From: Undaria pinnatifida
Lineage: Eukaryota; Sar; Phaeophyceae; Laminariales; Alariaceae
NCBI GenBank assembly: GCA_012845835.1
Contig: JABAKD010000016.1
Span: 6,169,919 to 6,233,918 of the forward strand
Length of the DNA: 64,000 bases
Direction: 5' to 3'
The notes below the pieces were generated by a model, which saw only the letters and a program-made list of their open reading frames with translations, searched no databases and was not told where the DNA came from. Shown here piece after piece: positions 21,973-33,345 of this stretch (positions are counted from its first letter, which is position 1; each line of letters opens with the position of its first letter). The position numbers were made by a program, and so were the translations under genes.

Positions 21973-23538
21973 ATGACTGCAGCATCGACTTGCAGTCATT
22001 GCGGAAAGCAAGGGAACAACGCCCGCAACTGCTGGAAAAGGAAGGACGACAATGACAGCACGTCTACTGGCACCCACAACAAACAGAATAACAGGGAATC
22101 TTTAAACGGCAAAGCAGCATTCAACGTTGGAGCTGAGCACAAGTGGTGTTCTGTACACAAAACTGCCTTGCACGACGACACGGAATGCTACAAGCAAGGA
22201 GCGCCACGCCCACCGCAGAGTGGACGCGCTCACACTGCCTCTGCTGTACAAGACGCGAGCACACGCCCCAACGACGACGAAATGCCGTCCCTCAACTTCG
22301 ACGATGGTTTCGAAGAGGGATTCGCGTTTACAGGGCTGCTACCTGGTAGCGGCAACAGGGGTTTTCACCTCAAGGGTTTTCACCCCAATGGTAGCGGCAA
22401 TAGGAGTTTTCACCCCAACAGCGACAGGTTCACGATGCTGGTGGACAGCGGCGCGTCGGACCACCTGATAGACGAGGAGCTGGTTCCAAGACTGCGGAAA
22501 ACCATGAGGGATTACAAGAAGCCAAAGGATCCGAAGACCATCATAACCAACGGGAAGAACGTATTCGCAACAGCAACAGGCACCATCTGGAGATACATCG
22601 TCGACCAGGTGGGCAAGCGTGTTCCTGTTCGCATCTCGGTCATGTTTGTACCTGGACTGGGACGCAATGTCTTCTCCATCAAGGCAGTGCAATCAGGAGC
22701 AAGCACTATCCTCGAGACGAGAAACCCCCACTTGCAGTTCGATAGCAGCACTTCGCTTCCGCTCACGCAACACCCAGAGGACAAGGGCGTATGCTCTTAC
22801 GATGTATTTCTTCGCACCCTGGGCGACACGGCTGATACGTCATCAACGCCTGCTGTAGTTCCTGCAGCACAGGCAAGCAACGACGCCAATCGAGGCGTTT
22901 GCACCTTCAAAGAGATTCAAGAATTCTGCACCAACTCCAGCATGGCCATGGAGTACACCACGACGGTAACGCCCCAACGAAAGAGGTTGTCCGCGCGGTA
23001 TGGACAGAAGCATGCGACCCAAAAGGAGTGCACACCGTCAGGCGGAAACAGCACGCCTGAAGAGGCTACTGCCACGGAGACTGAGCGCCAACATGCGCAA
23101 ATCCCGGACAAGCCCGATAAAGCCATTGTCACTGAGACGGAGCGCTTTTTTTCGCTAGTTCAGGTCATGCTACACTACTACGACCAACCTTCTGAAAAAA
23201 GAAAAGTTATCGACAACAGCCGAAGCGTCATCATCACCAGAGATTGGAGAATCGTCATCAAGGGCTGGAGCACTACCGCAAGAAGTTGGAGTGTCATTGA
23301 CAGGAATTACACCTGCTATTACGCCCGGGGACGCACATTCTACTATAACTGGGGCCGCACTGGATATACCGCATCACGAGATCGCCAGTACAAGACCCAA
23401 TCCAAGAGTCGAGGATACCTTCGACAACACGCACGCAACAGAAGCATCAGGGACAACCCCACCGATCACGTGTGTAAACTTCACCTGCACCGAGAGAGAC
23501 CCGTTTCGGATCTCGGAGGAGGAAAACCGGGTGATTAA
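21973..23538 (+). pseudogene. Gag zinc knuckle and aspartic protease region of element 2
   Basis: This is a 521-codon frame. Residues about 7-20 read CSHCGKQGNNARNC, matching the CCHC knuckle spacing C-x2-C-x4-(H)-x4-C but with Asn in place of His. Residues about 152-163 read FTMLVDSGASDHL, the copia protease active site (DSGAS). The protein runs on through the pre-integrase side (VPGLGRNVFSIKAV, LQFDSS) and then passes into sequence without the integrase HHCC or DDE motifs. The last 150 residues look like out-of-frame or linker sequence. An ancestral polyprotein was deleted internally here. Confidence 0.8.
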
Positions 23539-24079
23539 AATCCCCAACGACATACTAAGACGCCATCCACTTCACAGTTCAGCATCGCTTGGAATCACTG
23601 GAACCGGAATTACCGGAGCTGGGATCTCCAAAGCATCTTCCCATGGGATCTTCGGAGCAGCGTCATCTGGATCACCATCGCACATAGGAGCAACTGCATC
23701 CGGGATCACTGGATCAACTTCATCTTGGATCACTGGAGCATCAACTGGACCAACAGCATCACATGAGACCATTGAAATCGCTGGATCATCGCCATCTGGG
23801 ACCACCGGACCATCAGCTGAGCCAAGGGTTGACGGATCGACAATGTCCGCTACACCCGGGGTCACACCAGTTACTTTTGAGCCAAGCCTCGGAGCTAAGC
23901 TAAACAACGAAACAGACCGCCAGGAGGAGGTTCACACGCTCACAACAGCAAAAGGACAGCCACGGGTAAACCCCGAGACAGGATTGCGGAATCAACACAG
24001 GACGATCAAGAGCCACTGGCGACATCTCCGGCCTTCGTGTACACCCGCAAGCCAACCTCAAGCTTCCTCGCTATCCTGA
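23291..24079 (+). pseudogene. Low-complexity linker frame of element 2
   Basis: This 262-codon frame overlaps the end of the previous one by 248 bp in another phase. Its middle is a run of Gly-Ile-Thr-Gly/Ser-rich units (GITGTGITGAGI, SGITGSTSSWITGAS) encoded by repeated GGATCACTGGA-type words between about 23580 and 23800. The N-terminal part resembles the Ser/Thr/Pro-rich linker between integrase and RT in copia polyproteins. No RT follows. Confidence 0.55.
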
Positions 24080-24318
24080 GCGACGAGCCTATAAGCATCG
24101 AGGCCAAGACGCAGAGACTGGCTGCGCAATTAACAGTCGAGGCGGAGCCGATGACGGCAAAAAGTTTTGAGAGAAATAAATCTACCTACCTCTCCAACTT
24201 CAAGATTAAGTTAAGCCCTAAGTCCAAGCGACGGACAACAGACCAAGCACATCTAACGACGTCTAAATCAACAACGTCTACACCGACAAGGTCTACACCA
24301 ACAAGGTCAAGCCACTAG

Positions 24319-25049
24319 AACTGTGAAATGCGTTATCTCTTTACCAAAGCTGTACGTAGAGTACCGCGTGTTCTCTTTGTACAAGGCGAGCAGAGACAAC
24401 AGCCGGTGTTGTGCATGGTTTGGAAAATGCAAAATATCGCAAATAATGCCAAGTAAGGGCACAAGTCGAATAGGTAATATCGACTGGATAGTTGGATCTT
24501 ACATTTGACTACGCCATCTCCGGTACTTCAGGATATATACGGCCGGAAAAGCCCACCACCTGGACAAGTACACACGAAAGGTTAAGATACACGAGAGGTG
24601 ATGTCTCTCTATAATATGTGGTCTTATCCAGCTGTAAATCGCTGGCAGCGCCCCTTTGATTCTTTGTTTGAGGGCTGCAGGAACATTGGTAGGCTGTTTA
24701 CTCCTATGATTGTTGCGGAATGATGAACACATTCACTGTTTTAGACTACTGCAAACATCTTTTATTCCTTGGTTGATTAACCGATTGGAATATAGTTTAC
24801 GTCTGATTATTCTAGTATTGTGGGCTAGTAAGTTAACTTGCATAAATATGCAGAAGCACGTATAGTGTCAGAGCAGGATTTTTCGTGTCCGCTTATTTTG
24901 TGTTCACCCCTCGGGTATTTTAGCAAGATGAGTTTGCTCTACGCAAAACATTTTCCCCAACATTTATCATTGTTGCTGCATACATTTCTGTTATGGAGTT
25001 TTTTAGCATATAGCGCAGAGTGAGAAAGTGTTAACTTAACGGGAGGAGG
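24319..25049 (+). other. 3' non-coding interior of element 2
   Basis: About 730 bp between the last polyprotein-like frame and the 3' LTR. No RT or RNase H motifs were found in any frame. It ends in the polypurine tract at 25041-25049. Confidence 0.5.
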
Positions 25050-25811
25050 TATTAGAGATTCTACTTGTCAGTAACCATCATGTCGTTACTTGATAACACT
25101 TAAAAGTCATATGGCATACATTGCGAGTTGTTCGTACAACAGACAGTTATAATAAGTATGTTAGTTGTCGTTTATCGATGCAGTACGTAGCAAGCACAAG
25201 TCTCAGCAGTAATAACTTGGTTACATGATGCACAGCCGTTTACTGGCTAATCATATCCACAAGCTGGTACATGTAGTACGCACGAGCAATGCGGTGTTAT
25301 CAAATAAATGCGGCGGAATAACGTACCTGGAGCAACATTCATGGAATATGATTTTAGGATGACTGTCGGAGCGTTGACGTAGCTAAGCTCCCAGAAGCAA
25401 ACCTCAGGGAACATTGCCAAAGGTACGGTAGACCACGAGCAAGCCTCAGGAAACGTTGCTGTAGGTGGATCAGACAACGGCACCCGTAGAGTACATCTGT
25501 CCGTAGCATACGCATTGTGCCGTCTCGATCAGGTGATGGCCAGGCCCACCTCGATCACTCCTCTTTGCTCACCATCAGCTCTCATCTGCTGAACAAATAA
25601 ACCATCAATCAAGATATCGGCCTGGGGTCGCCGAACAACATGTTCTCTGCTAGAGCTGTCTGCTCTTACAGGCTCACCTAACCGTGGCCCTCGTTTGCCT
25701 CAAATCATATATATATATAGGCTGTGTCTTCATCGGGTCATCCGAAAGCGAGCCTACGAGCGTACACCAGCTAAGAGCTGATACACGCCACATGCCACCT
25801 AAGAATTAATA
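25050..25811 (+). repeat. 3' LTR of element 2
   Basis: 762 bp. It differs from the 5' LTR at about a dozen sites by eye, including one extra AT in the AT run. It ends TTAATA followed by the target-site copy CTAGG. Confidence 0.9.
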
Positions 25812-26931
25812 CTAGGTTACTGAGTCAGGTCATATATATGAAGAATCGATGAATTGGAAGCACACCTCGTACTCATCATGGTAAATCAACGCGTTGTGAG
25901 CATGGATTGTGAGCTGACGAGTTGTGAGCATGACTAGTAAGCATCATCGGCAAGTTGTGGTATACTCACGGTACTTCCCTTGTATAGGCAGTGCACAGCA
26001 GCCGTGTATATCCAGTCCGTCCCATCCTTCCTGACTTGGTATGGTCGCTCCAATATGAATGCTTGTATCCCGTTCATGACATGTCATTCTCGTTTTTCTT
26101 GGACCTCACTTCTTTTCAGTTATATTCTCTCGTATACTAAACCCCTTCATCACCAAACGTTCACCTGTGTGTTTGCCGCAGATGAAGGAAGTCTTTCAGT
26201 TTTTCACCACGTGAACAGCTTAGCGATGCACTTGAACATGTCACTAAGTTCCCTGGTTCCCATCAGTCACTATCGGACGGTACTGTAGCACAAAAGACTG
26301 AGCTCAAAGCCTTGATTCCGCACACAACGAAAGTTGAAGCAATGAATCAATACCGACTGAATGTACCAGTGCATTGCTTATTTTTTGTGTAGCTATTTTT
26401 CCCTAATCTTGATTGAAGTAGCTGTGTGCGAAACGGAAATACAAAAAGAATAGTTACAAAAAGATTAGTTAACCCGTTTCACGGCTATATTTCTTGGGTA
26501 CGTACTAGACAACAAAAGGCAAATGATTTGGGACACCAGTCACAATGTTGTTACTTATTATTGAATTTTGCAAGTGTGAGGTTGGTTGTGTTGGTAAGCA
26601 CATACATTTAACAATCTTGAGCTTGGTTCTATGTTGAGAAACAAATAAGTTAGAGTTTCATCTTAGATATTGGGAATGCATTATTTTGTACCCTATCGCC
26701 TAACCAAATGGTGAGGGAAATTTGGGTTTTCAATGTTCCCCCTCACAATCAATTCAGGTAAAATGCACTAATATTCTCAGGAATATTGGTGTATTATACC
26801 TTCCTTGATTGTGCTATGTTATTATTTATTTTTTGTAACTTATGCGCTACAAATAGGAGGTAGGTTTGAGGAGTTTGATGTATGATATATTCCATCAGTG
26901 GATAATGGGTGCATTTAAGCTCCTGTATTTT

Positions 26932-27304
26932 GCAGCTTCGAGTATTTATTTACACCAACAAGACAGCTGTCAAATCGCACATACATCAAAAAGTTCTCGC
27001 AAATGTTTGCACATGGCCGGTCACCCATCGACCAGTCAGTGTATTTTCCAAGAAGATCTGGAAATACCTGGTAGGCCACAACAGCATCAGATCACTATGA
27101 TTTATCTGGGCCGTCCTTACAGCAGTAGTATCACACAAACCTTCCTTATTTCCGATACTACACCCGGATGAATTACATTGCAGTATAGCTGCATGCTCTA
27201 TCTGCCGTAAGGATGCGGGCGAACGCACGGGGGTGCCAAATGCAAAAAAAGCATCCGCCTCTTGCGTCACACTTCCTCCGAAGGGGAACCTTGTAATACA
27301 CAAC
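26932..27304. other. Unassigned stretch between inverted-repeat arm and family A repeat
   Basis: This contains an open frame (26866-27171) that begins within the inverted-repeat arm and shows no known domain. GAAGGGGAACCTTGTAATAC near 27279-27299 is shared, inverted, with 7245-7270. Confidence 0.35.
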
Positions 27305-27757
27305 TGTTACGGTTCCGTGACAATTTCATGAGTTACTATGACAGAGGCGTTTTCGTGATAGTAGGGGCCGCGATATTTACGTCCCCTCCCTAAGTCGGGT
27401 GTGGCTGCCCCACCCGGACACAATCAATTCCTTGGGTTCACGTTCATAAACCCTGCGAATAAGCAATCAAGTCACCATCTACACACTACTTTCTTGGGAG
27501 ACTTCATATCTGGAACACCTGCACAGGGGACTTGCTCTCTTTCTCCGAGGAACGTACAAGCGCCTTCCGGACTCGGTCGTATCGGTCCTTCGGAGGTCAG
27601 TCATTATGAATATCTGAGGCGTGCTACAGACATAGCCCACATGGGGATCCTGCGATGCTAGTAGGCTAGATATCCTCGTCTGCTTCGCCTTGATAGATAT
27701 CCTCGTCAGTCTCGCCTTGACTCTAGACTTCGCTGCACAAGGGCACGATTTGTGACA
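27305..27757. repeat. LTR-like repeat family A, copy 2
   Basis: 453 bp, TGTTACGGTTCCG...GATTTGTGACA. This is the best-preserved copy and defines the termini. It is co-linear with 3366-3824 apart from small indels. No flanking target-site duplication is apparent (ACAAC on the left, TGGTG on the right). Confidence 0.7.
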
Positions 27758-28654
27758 TGGTGTCCATCCCAGATACGCGCTTGCCCTCGCGGGTGATCAC
27801 CTAGTGTATCTCTGGTTTTGGATTTCTCGTCGTGGTTCTGTTTGCTGCTTCTCCTGCTGCTGTATCTTTTGTGCTCCGAGCGCGTCACTTATTTTGTTCC
27901 TTTCTTTTTCAGAGCCCGTGCGCGCGACTTTTAGCGCGCGCTCCTGGGAGCCCAGCCTGCCCAGCAGCAGTTAGGTGGGCACGGTGCATTGCAGCAGTTA
28001 AGTGGGCACGGTGCCGCCCTTGCCCGCGTCCCGCGTCGATACCCAATGGCGTCGCTTGCACGATCTTCTTTTCTCGTATTTTTTGTGTTTTTGTTTCTTT
28101 TCTTTTCTTTTCCCACATGAACATTGTTTTTTTCAACTTTTTTGCGAGTTGATCCCACATTACAGCACAGTAGTATTATTGCTGCCGTAGACTATACTAT
28201 TTCGACAGGTATCCGCTGATTTTTTGGTCAACGGCACACCCAGGGGAGCGCGCTACCCTGGAGTGTGCCTGTCTCGTTGCTCTCACCATGGCTCCCTCCA
28301 GTTTTGCTTGCCCTCTATGGCGTTGTCGGATGGCACAGGTGAGAGTTAAACATCATTACACCCGTTCTAGGCCCCCGCCCTTCCTTTGCACTTGCCGGCG
28401 CTGAAAAATGAACAAGAAAACAGAAGCAAGAAGCAATAGTCCGAAGGGATGCGGGATAGTGGTTTGCGTGCGCGCCACGGATGTACTGGCTGCGGAAACT
28501 CCCACGCCCTTTATCCGAGCGTGTGTCTCTGCCGTCGCTGCCGTTGCTGATGCCGCGCGTTGTTACTTTCGCTGCTCGTTCCTCCACTGCTTGGGGTGCC
28601 CCGTGAGAACCGCCTACAGCAGGTGAGGCCCAAGGTAGTACGGTGTCCTATATA
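27758..28654. other. Stretch with no recognisable gene
   Basis: Short frames only (for example 27832-28152 plus). There is a T-rich run near 28080-28140. The words GTGGGCACGGTGC are duplicated at 27976 and 28001. Nothing else can be supported. Confidence 0.35.
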
Positions 28655-30085
28655 CAAGAGCTCCGCGTCGTGTGCGGCTGACGCCGCCCGCTACGCTCGC
28701 GCAAGGAAGATTTCAACTAAATAAGAAGGGGACAGAAAGAGGAGGCCCATGAATCAGTGCAAGTAGCGGTTTGATAATGCCAAGAGGTACTTGTGCGGAG
28801 CTGATTGCCCTGTCTGGGCTGTGCTGTATGTTGGCGATGTCACGTTTTGATCGGCAGTACAGTAGTACGGGTGAAAATTTGTCGAAGAAAAAAACACGAA
28901 GAGGACCGAGATGGAGGACAAAATCAACGACGAAATGAAAAAAGACCAGTACACACACGTACTACCGGTACGCCGCCCGCTACGCTCGCGCAAGGAAGAA
29001 TGCAACTGAAACATGTAAAGGGGGCAGGAAGAAGAGGCCCGTGATTATTTGGTGCGAACAGCGAAGTGATAATGCCAAGAGGTGCTCGTGCAGAGGTAAT
29101 TGCCCTGCGCGGTGCTGGGTGCTTGTTGATAGTCACGTTCTGAACGGCAGTACGTGCGGTATTTGCGGGGAGGGGGGGGGCATGGGGACCGAGAGAGGGC
29201 AATCAACTGAAGAAAGCAAAGAGACGAGAACACAACACGTACATAATGGTACCTGGTACCTGTACCATACCTGGTACTACTGCTGTATGTTCAACAGAAC
29301 GCACAGCGCCGCACGACCCAACACCGCAAAACGAAGGGCAAGGCACGGCACCGCACTATGCCCCGCTGCATTGCTGAGCTATATATAGCCGGGCTGACCT
29401 GAGCTGGGGGTGCATTGTTTGTTATCCAACAACGCAGTATGTACAAAATTATTAATAGTACCGGTACGTGGTATGATACTGCGAATGTTACTGGCATGTA
29501 TGAACTAGTAAAAGTACCGCAAAGCACGCAGCATGGCGAAGCACGGCAAAGCACGGCACCGCACGGCGCTGTGCTCTGCTGAGCTAGCGCTGCGGTGTGC
29601 TGCTGAGCTGAGCGGCAGGGCACGGCAGGGCATCGCAGGGCACGGCACTGCACGGCGCTGCGCTGCCGAGCTACAGCACTGCGGTGGGGTGCTGGGCGGA
29701 GCTGAGCTGAGATGATGAGCCAAACCGAGATCTCAGCTAATATGGTAAAACTTCGTGCACCTACAAAACAAATGGTGGAAATCAAAGAAAAGCTAAAGCT
29801 GGACCGTTCCGCAAGTAATGCACAGGCGGCAAATTAGCGGAAAATGGTAGGAAGTTCAACTTAATACACGAAAAAAAAAAAAAATCGCGAAAAAGTTCAA
29901 AATCGTGTTGGCAGGAAAACCAAATTGGCAGGAAGCAGCTGAAAAGTCAAGAAACAACTGGCAAAACGAGCAGAAACAAAATAATAAGGCGGAGCAACAA
30001 ATCAAAGAAAAGCTGGACCGTCCGACCCCGGAGATGCCAGGGATGCACCAACCGAGCACTTTCAGAAAAAAGATCTAAGTAAGTA
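28655..30085 (+). repeat. Composite repeat family C, copy 1
   Basis: This is a roughly 1.43-kb composite found again inverted at 47325-48940 and direct at 50511-52065. Its order is module 1 (hairpin near 28668-28692), module 2 (starting near 28970), a GGCACGGCA-rich structured stretch (29310-29700), and an A-rich tail (GGTTGGCAG-type words, AGCTGGACCGT, GCACCAACCGAGCACTTTC) ending near AGATCTAAGTAAGTAAG. The short open frames inside are shared by all copies at the DNA level and have no recognised domain. Confidence 0.8.
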
Positions 30086-30359
30086 AGTCTATGTACGCAG
30101 AATTTTCACACTCACAACAACAGTACCTTGCGCTGAGAAGATGGACAGAAGTGATGTATTTGTGTCGATAAGAGGGGAGACACTCGACTTTCGAACCCAC
30201 GCCTGACGTTCTTGAAATGTGTACCCCGGCCTCAACGGCCCCCGACTCATGTTGTACTCGCACACTTCCCTGGTACTTCTGCATGCCGCTGTATGTACAT
30301 TGTCGTACGAGCACAAACGCCGTGTGGTACTACCTGAATCGACAGGTCAGCATGCTACC
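30086..30359. other. Unassigned junction between family C and family B
   Basis: GAACCCACGCCTGACGTTCTTGAAATGTG near 30196-30222 is a diverged head of family B on the minus strand. Nothing else is recognised. Confidence 0.4.
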
Positions 30360-31080
30360 TACGCCGAACAAGCAGCTTCAAAATATGAGTATTGACGCGA
30401 AATTCGTCGAACTCACACCTAAAATGGCAGAGTGACAGCGTATCAATTTGGTGTCCCACAGAGTTTTTATTATTATTGTATACCAGGTATATATTTTGGG
30501 GGGGGGGAGTAGCCGACTTTCATTCTCGAATGCTGTATTAAGAGTAACATATAAGATAACTAATAATATTCTGTATTCGTACTCCTCCCGATATTAAAGC
30601 CGGGGGGGAGAAAAAACAAAATAAACCGCCTACCATACATAGGATAGAGAAGTATAGTGGAAACTACAGTAATAAATTTATAAAATAGATGTGATGTTAG
30701 ATCTAGCTCAAAATTTCCCACCTAAAGTAAAAATACCAACACTTACCATTATAATGAACAAGAAATAGGACCCCTCCTGATATAAACTCACCCGTATAGT
30801 ATTGTACAAGTGCCAACAACGCAGCTTGCAAAGATGAGTATTGACCTGAAATTCGTCGAACTCACGGCTGACGTCCTTGAAATATTTTTTATAAAATATG
30901 TATATACTCGTATATATGTGTGTGTTTTTTAACAAAACAATATGACCCCTCCCATTATGAAAAAACTCACCCACATAGTATATTACAAGTACCAACGACG
31001 CAGCTTGCGAAGATGAGTATTGACCCGAAATTCGTCGAACTCACGGCTGACGTCCTTGAAATATTTTCATAAAATATCCA
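30360..31080 (-). repeat. Repeat family B, inverted copy with an extra head
   Basis: This is the reverse complement of 6665-7265: heads (AAATTCGTCGAACTCAC) at about 30395 and 30850, plus a third at about 31030. The body includes CATTCTCGAATGCTGTATTA and TAAAGCCGGGGGGGAG. The head is therefore present three times, suggesting nested or tandem growth of the element. Confidence 0.7.
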
Positions 31081-31733
31081 AACCCTTGGAGTCGGCCCCA
31101 CGCGGTAGCCCAAGTGACCCAGAAATTTTAATGGAAAGCAATGGTCACGTAAGTGCATTCCGTTGCCGCTATTCGACTCTTATGAGCATCAATCCATTTG
31201 GGTATTTCTTAACAACACCCTACGGAATTTTTGAAGTTCCAGAAGCCTACCAGTGTTGGAATTGATCCAGGATTGTGATATTGTTTAAACTTGCTTACAA
31301 ATTTCTTTTAGCTGAGAGATTATCGTAAAATAACATTATATATTACAATATAATGTAGACCCATTACTACCATTGCCTAAATTTATCTTCAGGTAACCGT
31401 AAAAATTGACGATTGATGTAATTTGCAAAGCATTATATTGGTATTAAACCTATGTTTGAAATTGAAACTGACCTTATCCGAATAACTTTATGAAATGTAC
31501 ATACGGGAATAACCCTCCCGCCCACCCCACGTACTCACCACTATGTTTCCATAAAAGGGCTGACGTGGTAGACCACCAAACTTCGTAGAATGGGTGCAGG
31601 GGTTAGGAATAATGAGACAGGCATGCGTAAGAAGTAGAAAAGTGATTTCATGCGTTATGTAGAAAAATATAGATTATTCCAAAGGGTAACGGACTAATGA
31701 AGCTATTATAATAAATGATATTAAACGATTGTT
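31081..31733. other. AT-rich stretch, no gene recognised
   Basis: No frame longer than about 80 codons and no recognised motif. It forms the inner flank of the right inverted-repeat arm. Confidence 0.35.
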
Positions 31734-33190
31734 AAAATACAGGAGCTTAAATGCATCCATGATCCACTGATGAAATATATCACGCATCAAACCGTTAATA
31801 GCTATCTCCTATTCGTAGCACCTAAGTGACACAAAAAATAGTCATAACATATTACAATCAAGGAAGGAATTATTCACCAATATTCCTGAGAATAGTAGTG
31901 CATCATACCTGAATTGACTGTGAGGGGGAACATTGAAAACCCAAATGTCCCTCGCCATTTGGTTAGGAGATACAAAATAATGCATTATCGAAATCTAATA
32001 TGAAACCCTAACTTATTTATTTCTCAACATAGAACCAACCTCAAGATTGTTAAATGTATCTACTTCTCAACAGAACCAACCTCACGCTCTTGCAAAATTC
32101 AATAATAAGTAACATTATGACTGGTCTCCCAACTTATCTGCCTCTTACTGTCTAGTACGTATACATGAAATATAGCCGTGAAACGGATGAACTAATTTTT
32201 TTGTATTACCGTTTCGCACACAGCTACTTCAATCAAGATCAGGGAAAAACAACTACACAAAAAATAAGCAATGCACTTGAACATTCAGTCGGTATTGATT
32301 CATTGCTTCTACTTTCGTTGTGTGCGGAATCAAGGCTTTGAGCTCAGTCTTTTGTGCTACAGTACCGTCCGAGAGTGACTGAGGGGAACCAGGGAGCCTT
32401 AGTGACATGTTCAAGTGCATTGCTAAGCTGTTCATGTGGTGAAAATCCGAAAGACTTCCTTCATCTGCGGCAAACGTACAGGTGAACGTTTGGTGATGAA
32501 CGGGTTTAGTACACGAGAGAATATAATTGAAAAGAAGTGCGGTCCAAGAAAAACGAAAATTGACATGTCATCATGGACGGGATACAAGCTTTCATATTGG
32601 AGCGACCATACCAAGTCAGGAAGGATGGGACGGACTGGATGTACACGGCTGCTGTGCACTGCCTATACAAGGGAAGTACCATGAGTATACCACAGCTTGC
32701 CGATGATGCTCACTATAATTACAATCCATGCTCCATCGCGTTGATTTACCATGATGAGTACGAGGTGTGCTTCCAATTTATCGATTCTTCATATATATGA
32801 CCTGACTCAGTAACCTAAGTACCAATAGCCACTGTAATTAATTGGATATAAAATGTATTCCCCATGCGGGAAAACAACTTCGCAACTCTTGCATAATGAC
32901 ATGACTCGGTAGTATAAATGGTATCATATTAAGATTCATATTTAGTGCGATCAGCTACTGTTGTAAACAAAAATCTGAATTAAACCGAAATAATGAGAGA
33001 ACGGAAGGCTCACCGACTCCCGGGTGGGATTTTTTATTTATTTTTAGGGTGACAGCGTATTAATTTAGAATCGTGGGTTCGAGGCTCACCGACTCCCGTT
33101 TTTTTTTTTCTTAGGGGTAGGATTTTTCATGTTAGGGTGACAGCGTTTTAAGTTAGAACCGTGTGTTCGAGGTTCACCGACTCCCGTTGT
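31734..33190. repeat. Right arm of the long inverted repeat, with empty copia site
   Basis: This is the reverse complement of 18830-19219 plus 25812-26931. Around 32809-32827 it reads CAGTAACCTAAGTACCAATA, the uninterrupted counterpart of the element 2 insertion site. Short frames (32436-32684, 32573-32800) read through it but switch phase and have no recognised domain. Confidence 0.85.
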
Positions 33191-33345
33191 TTTTGTTTCT
33201 TTCCTTTTGTTTTGTTTTTGTTTTGTTTTGTTTGTTTTGTTTTGTTTGTTTTTGATTGTTTTTTGTCTTTGTTTTTGTTTTTTAGGGTGGGACTTTTACA
33301 TGTAAAATGTTATGGTGACAGTATCTTTTTATTTATTTATTTATT
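33006..33345 (+). repeat. Three tRNA-3'-half-like units followed by a GTTTT tract
   Basis: GGCTCACCGACTCCCG occurs at about 33008, and GTGGGTTCGAGGCTCACCGA at about 33067. A variant GTGTGTTCGAGGTTCACCGA lies at about 33163. The latter two are preceded by TTAGGGTGACAGCG. In the 33067 unit GTGGG pairs with CTCAC around a 7-nt TTCGAGG loop, like a tRNA T-arm. A complete cloverleaf is not formed. An imperfect (GTTTT)n run follows (33187-33290). An inverted relative is at 9160-9540. Confidence 0.65.

Larger units (their letters stand above)
19220..25811 (+). mobile_element. Copia-type LTR retrotransposon, element 2 (gag-protease only)
   Basis: LTRs at 19220-19979 (760 bp) and 25050-25811 (762 bp) bound a 5.07-kb interior, with a 5-bp target-site duplication CTAGG at 19215-19219 and 25812-25816. 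The LTR ends read TATT(G/A)...TTAATA rather than the usual TG...CA. A polypurine tract GGGAGGAGG (25041-25049) abuts the 3' LTR. The interior has about 1 kb of leader, a gag frame (from 20995) broken by a solo LTR, and a 521-codon frame with a zinc knuckle and aspartic protease. It then has a low-complexity linker and about 730 bp of non-coding 3' sequence. No integrase DDE core, reverse transcriptase or RNase H motif is visible, so it must depend on another element. Confidence 0.9.
18830..26931. repeat. Left arm of a long inverted repeat, split by element 2
   Basis: The segments 18830-19219 and 25812-26931 together match, in reverse complement, 31734-33190. The match runs through the tRNA-like patch (about 18890-18955), TTCCGTTCTCTCATTA (19018), GGCTATTGGTAC (19204), then after the copia insertion TTACTGAGTCAGGTCATATA (25817), the internal stretch with GGCAGTGCACAGCAGCCGTG (about 25987), and on to AGCTCCTGTATTTT (26918-26931). 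Element 2 (6.6 kb) sits inside this arm. Confidence 0.85.

Noticed and set aside
25812..26931. Possible host gene in the inverted-repeat arm
   Set aside because: Frames differ between the two arms because of indels, and no domain is recognisable on either strand.
29291..29785. 164-codon minus-strand frame and its plus-strand partner
   Set aside because: They arise from the GGCACGGCA-rich part of family C and recur in copies 2 and 3 with frame changes.
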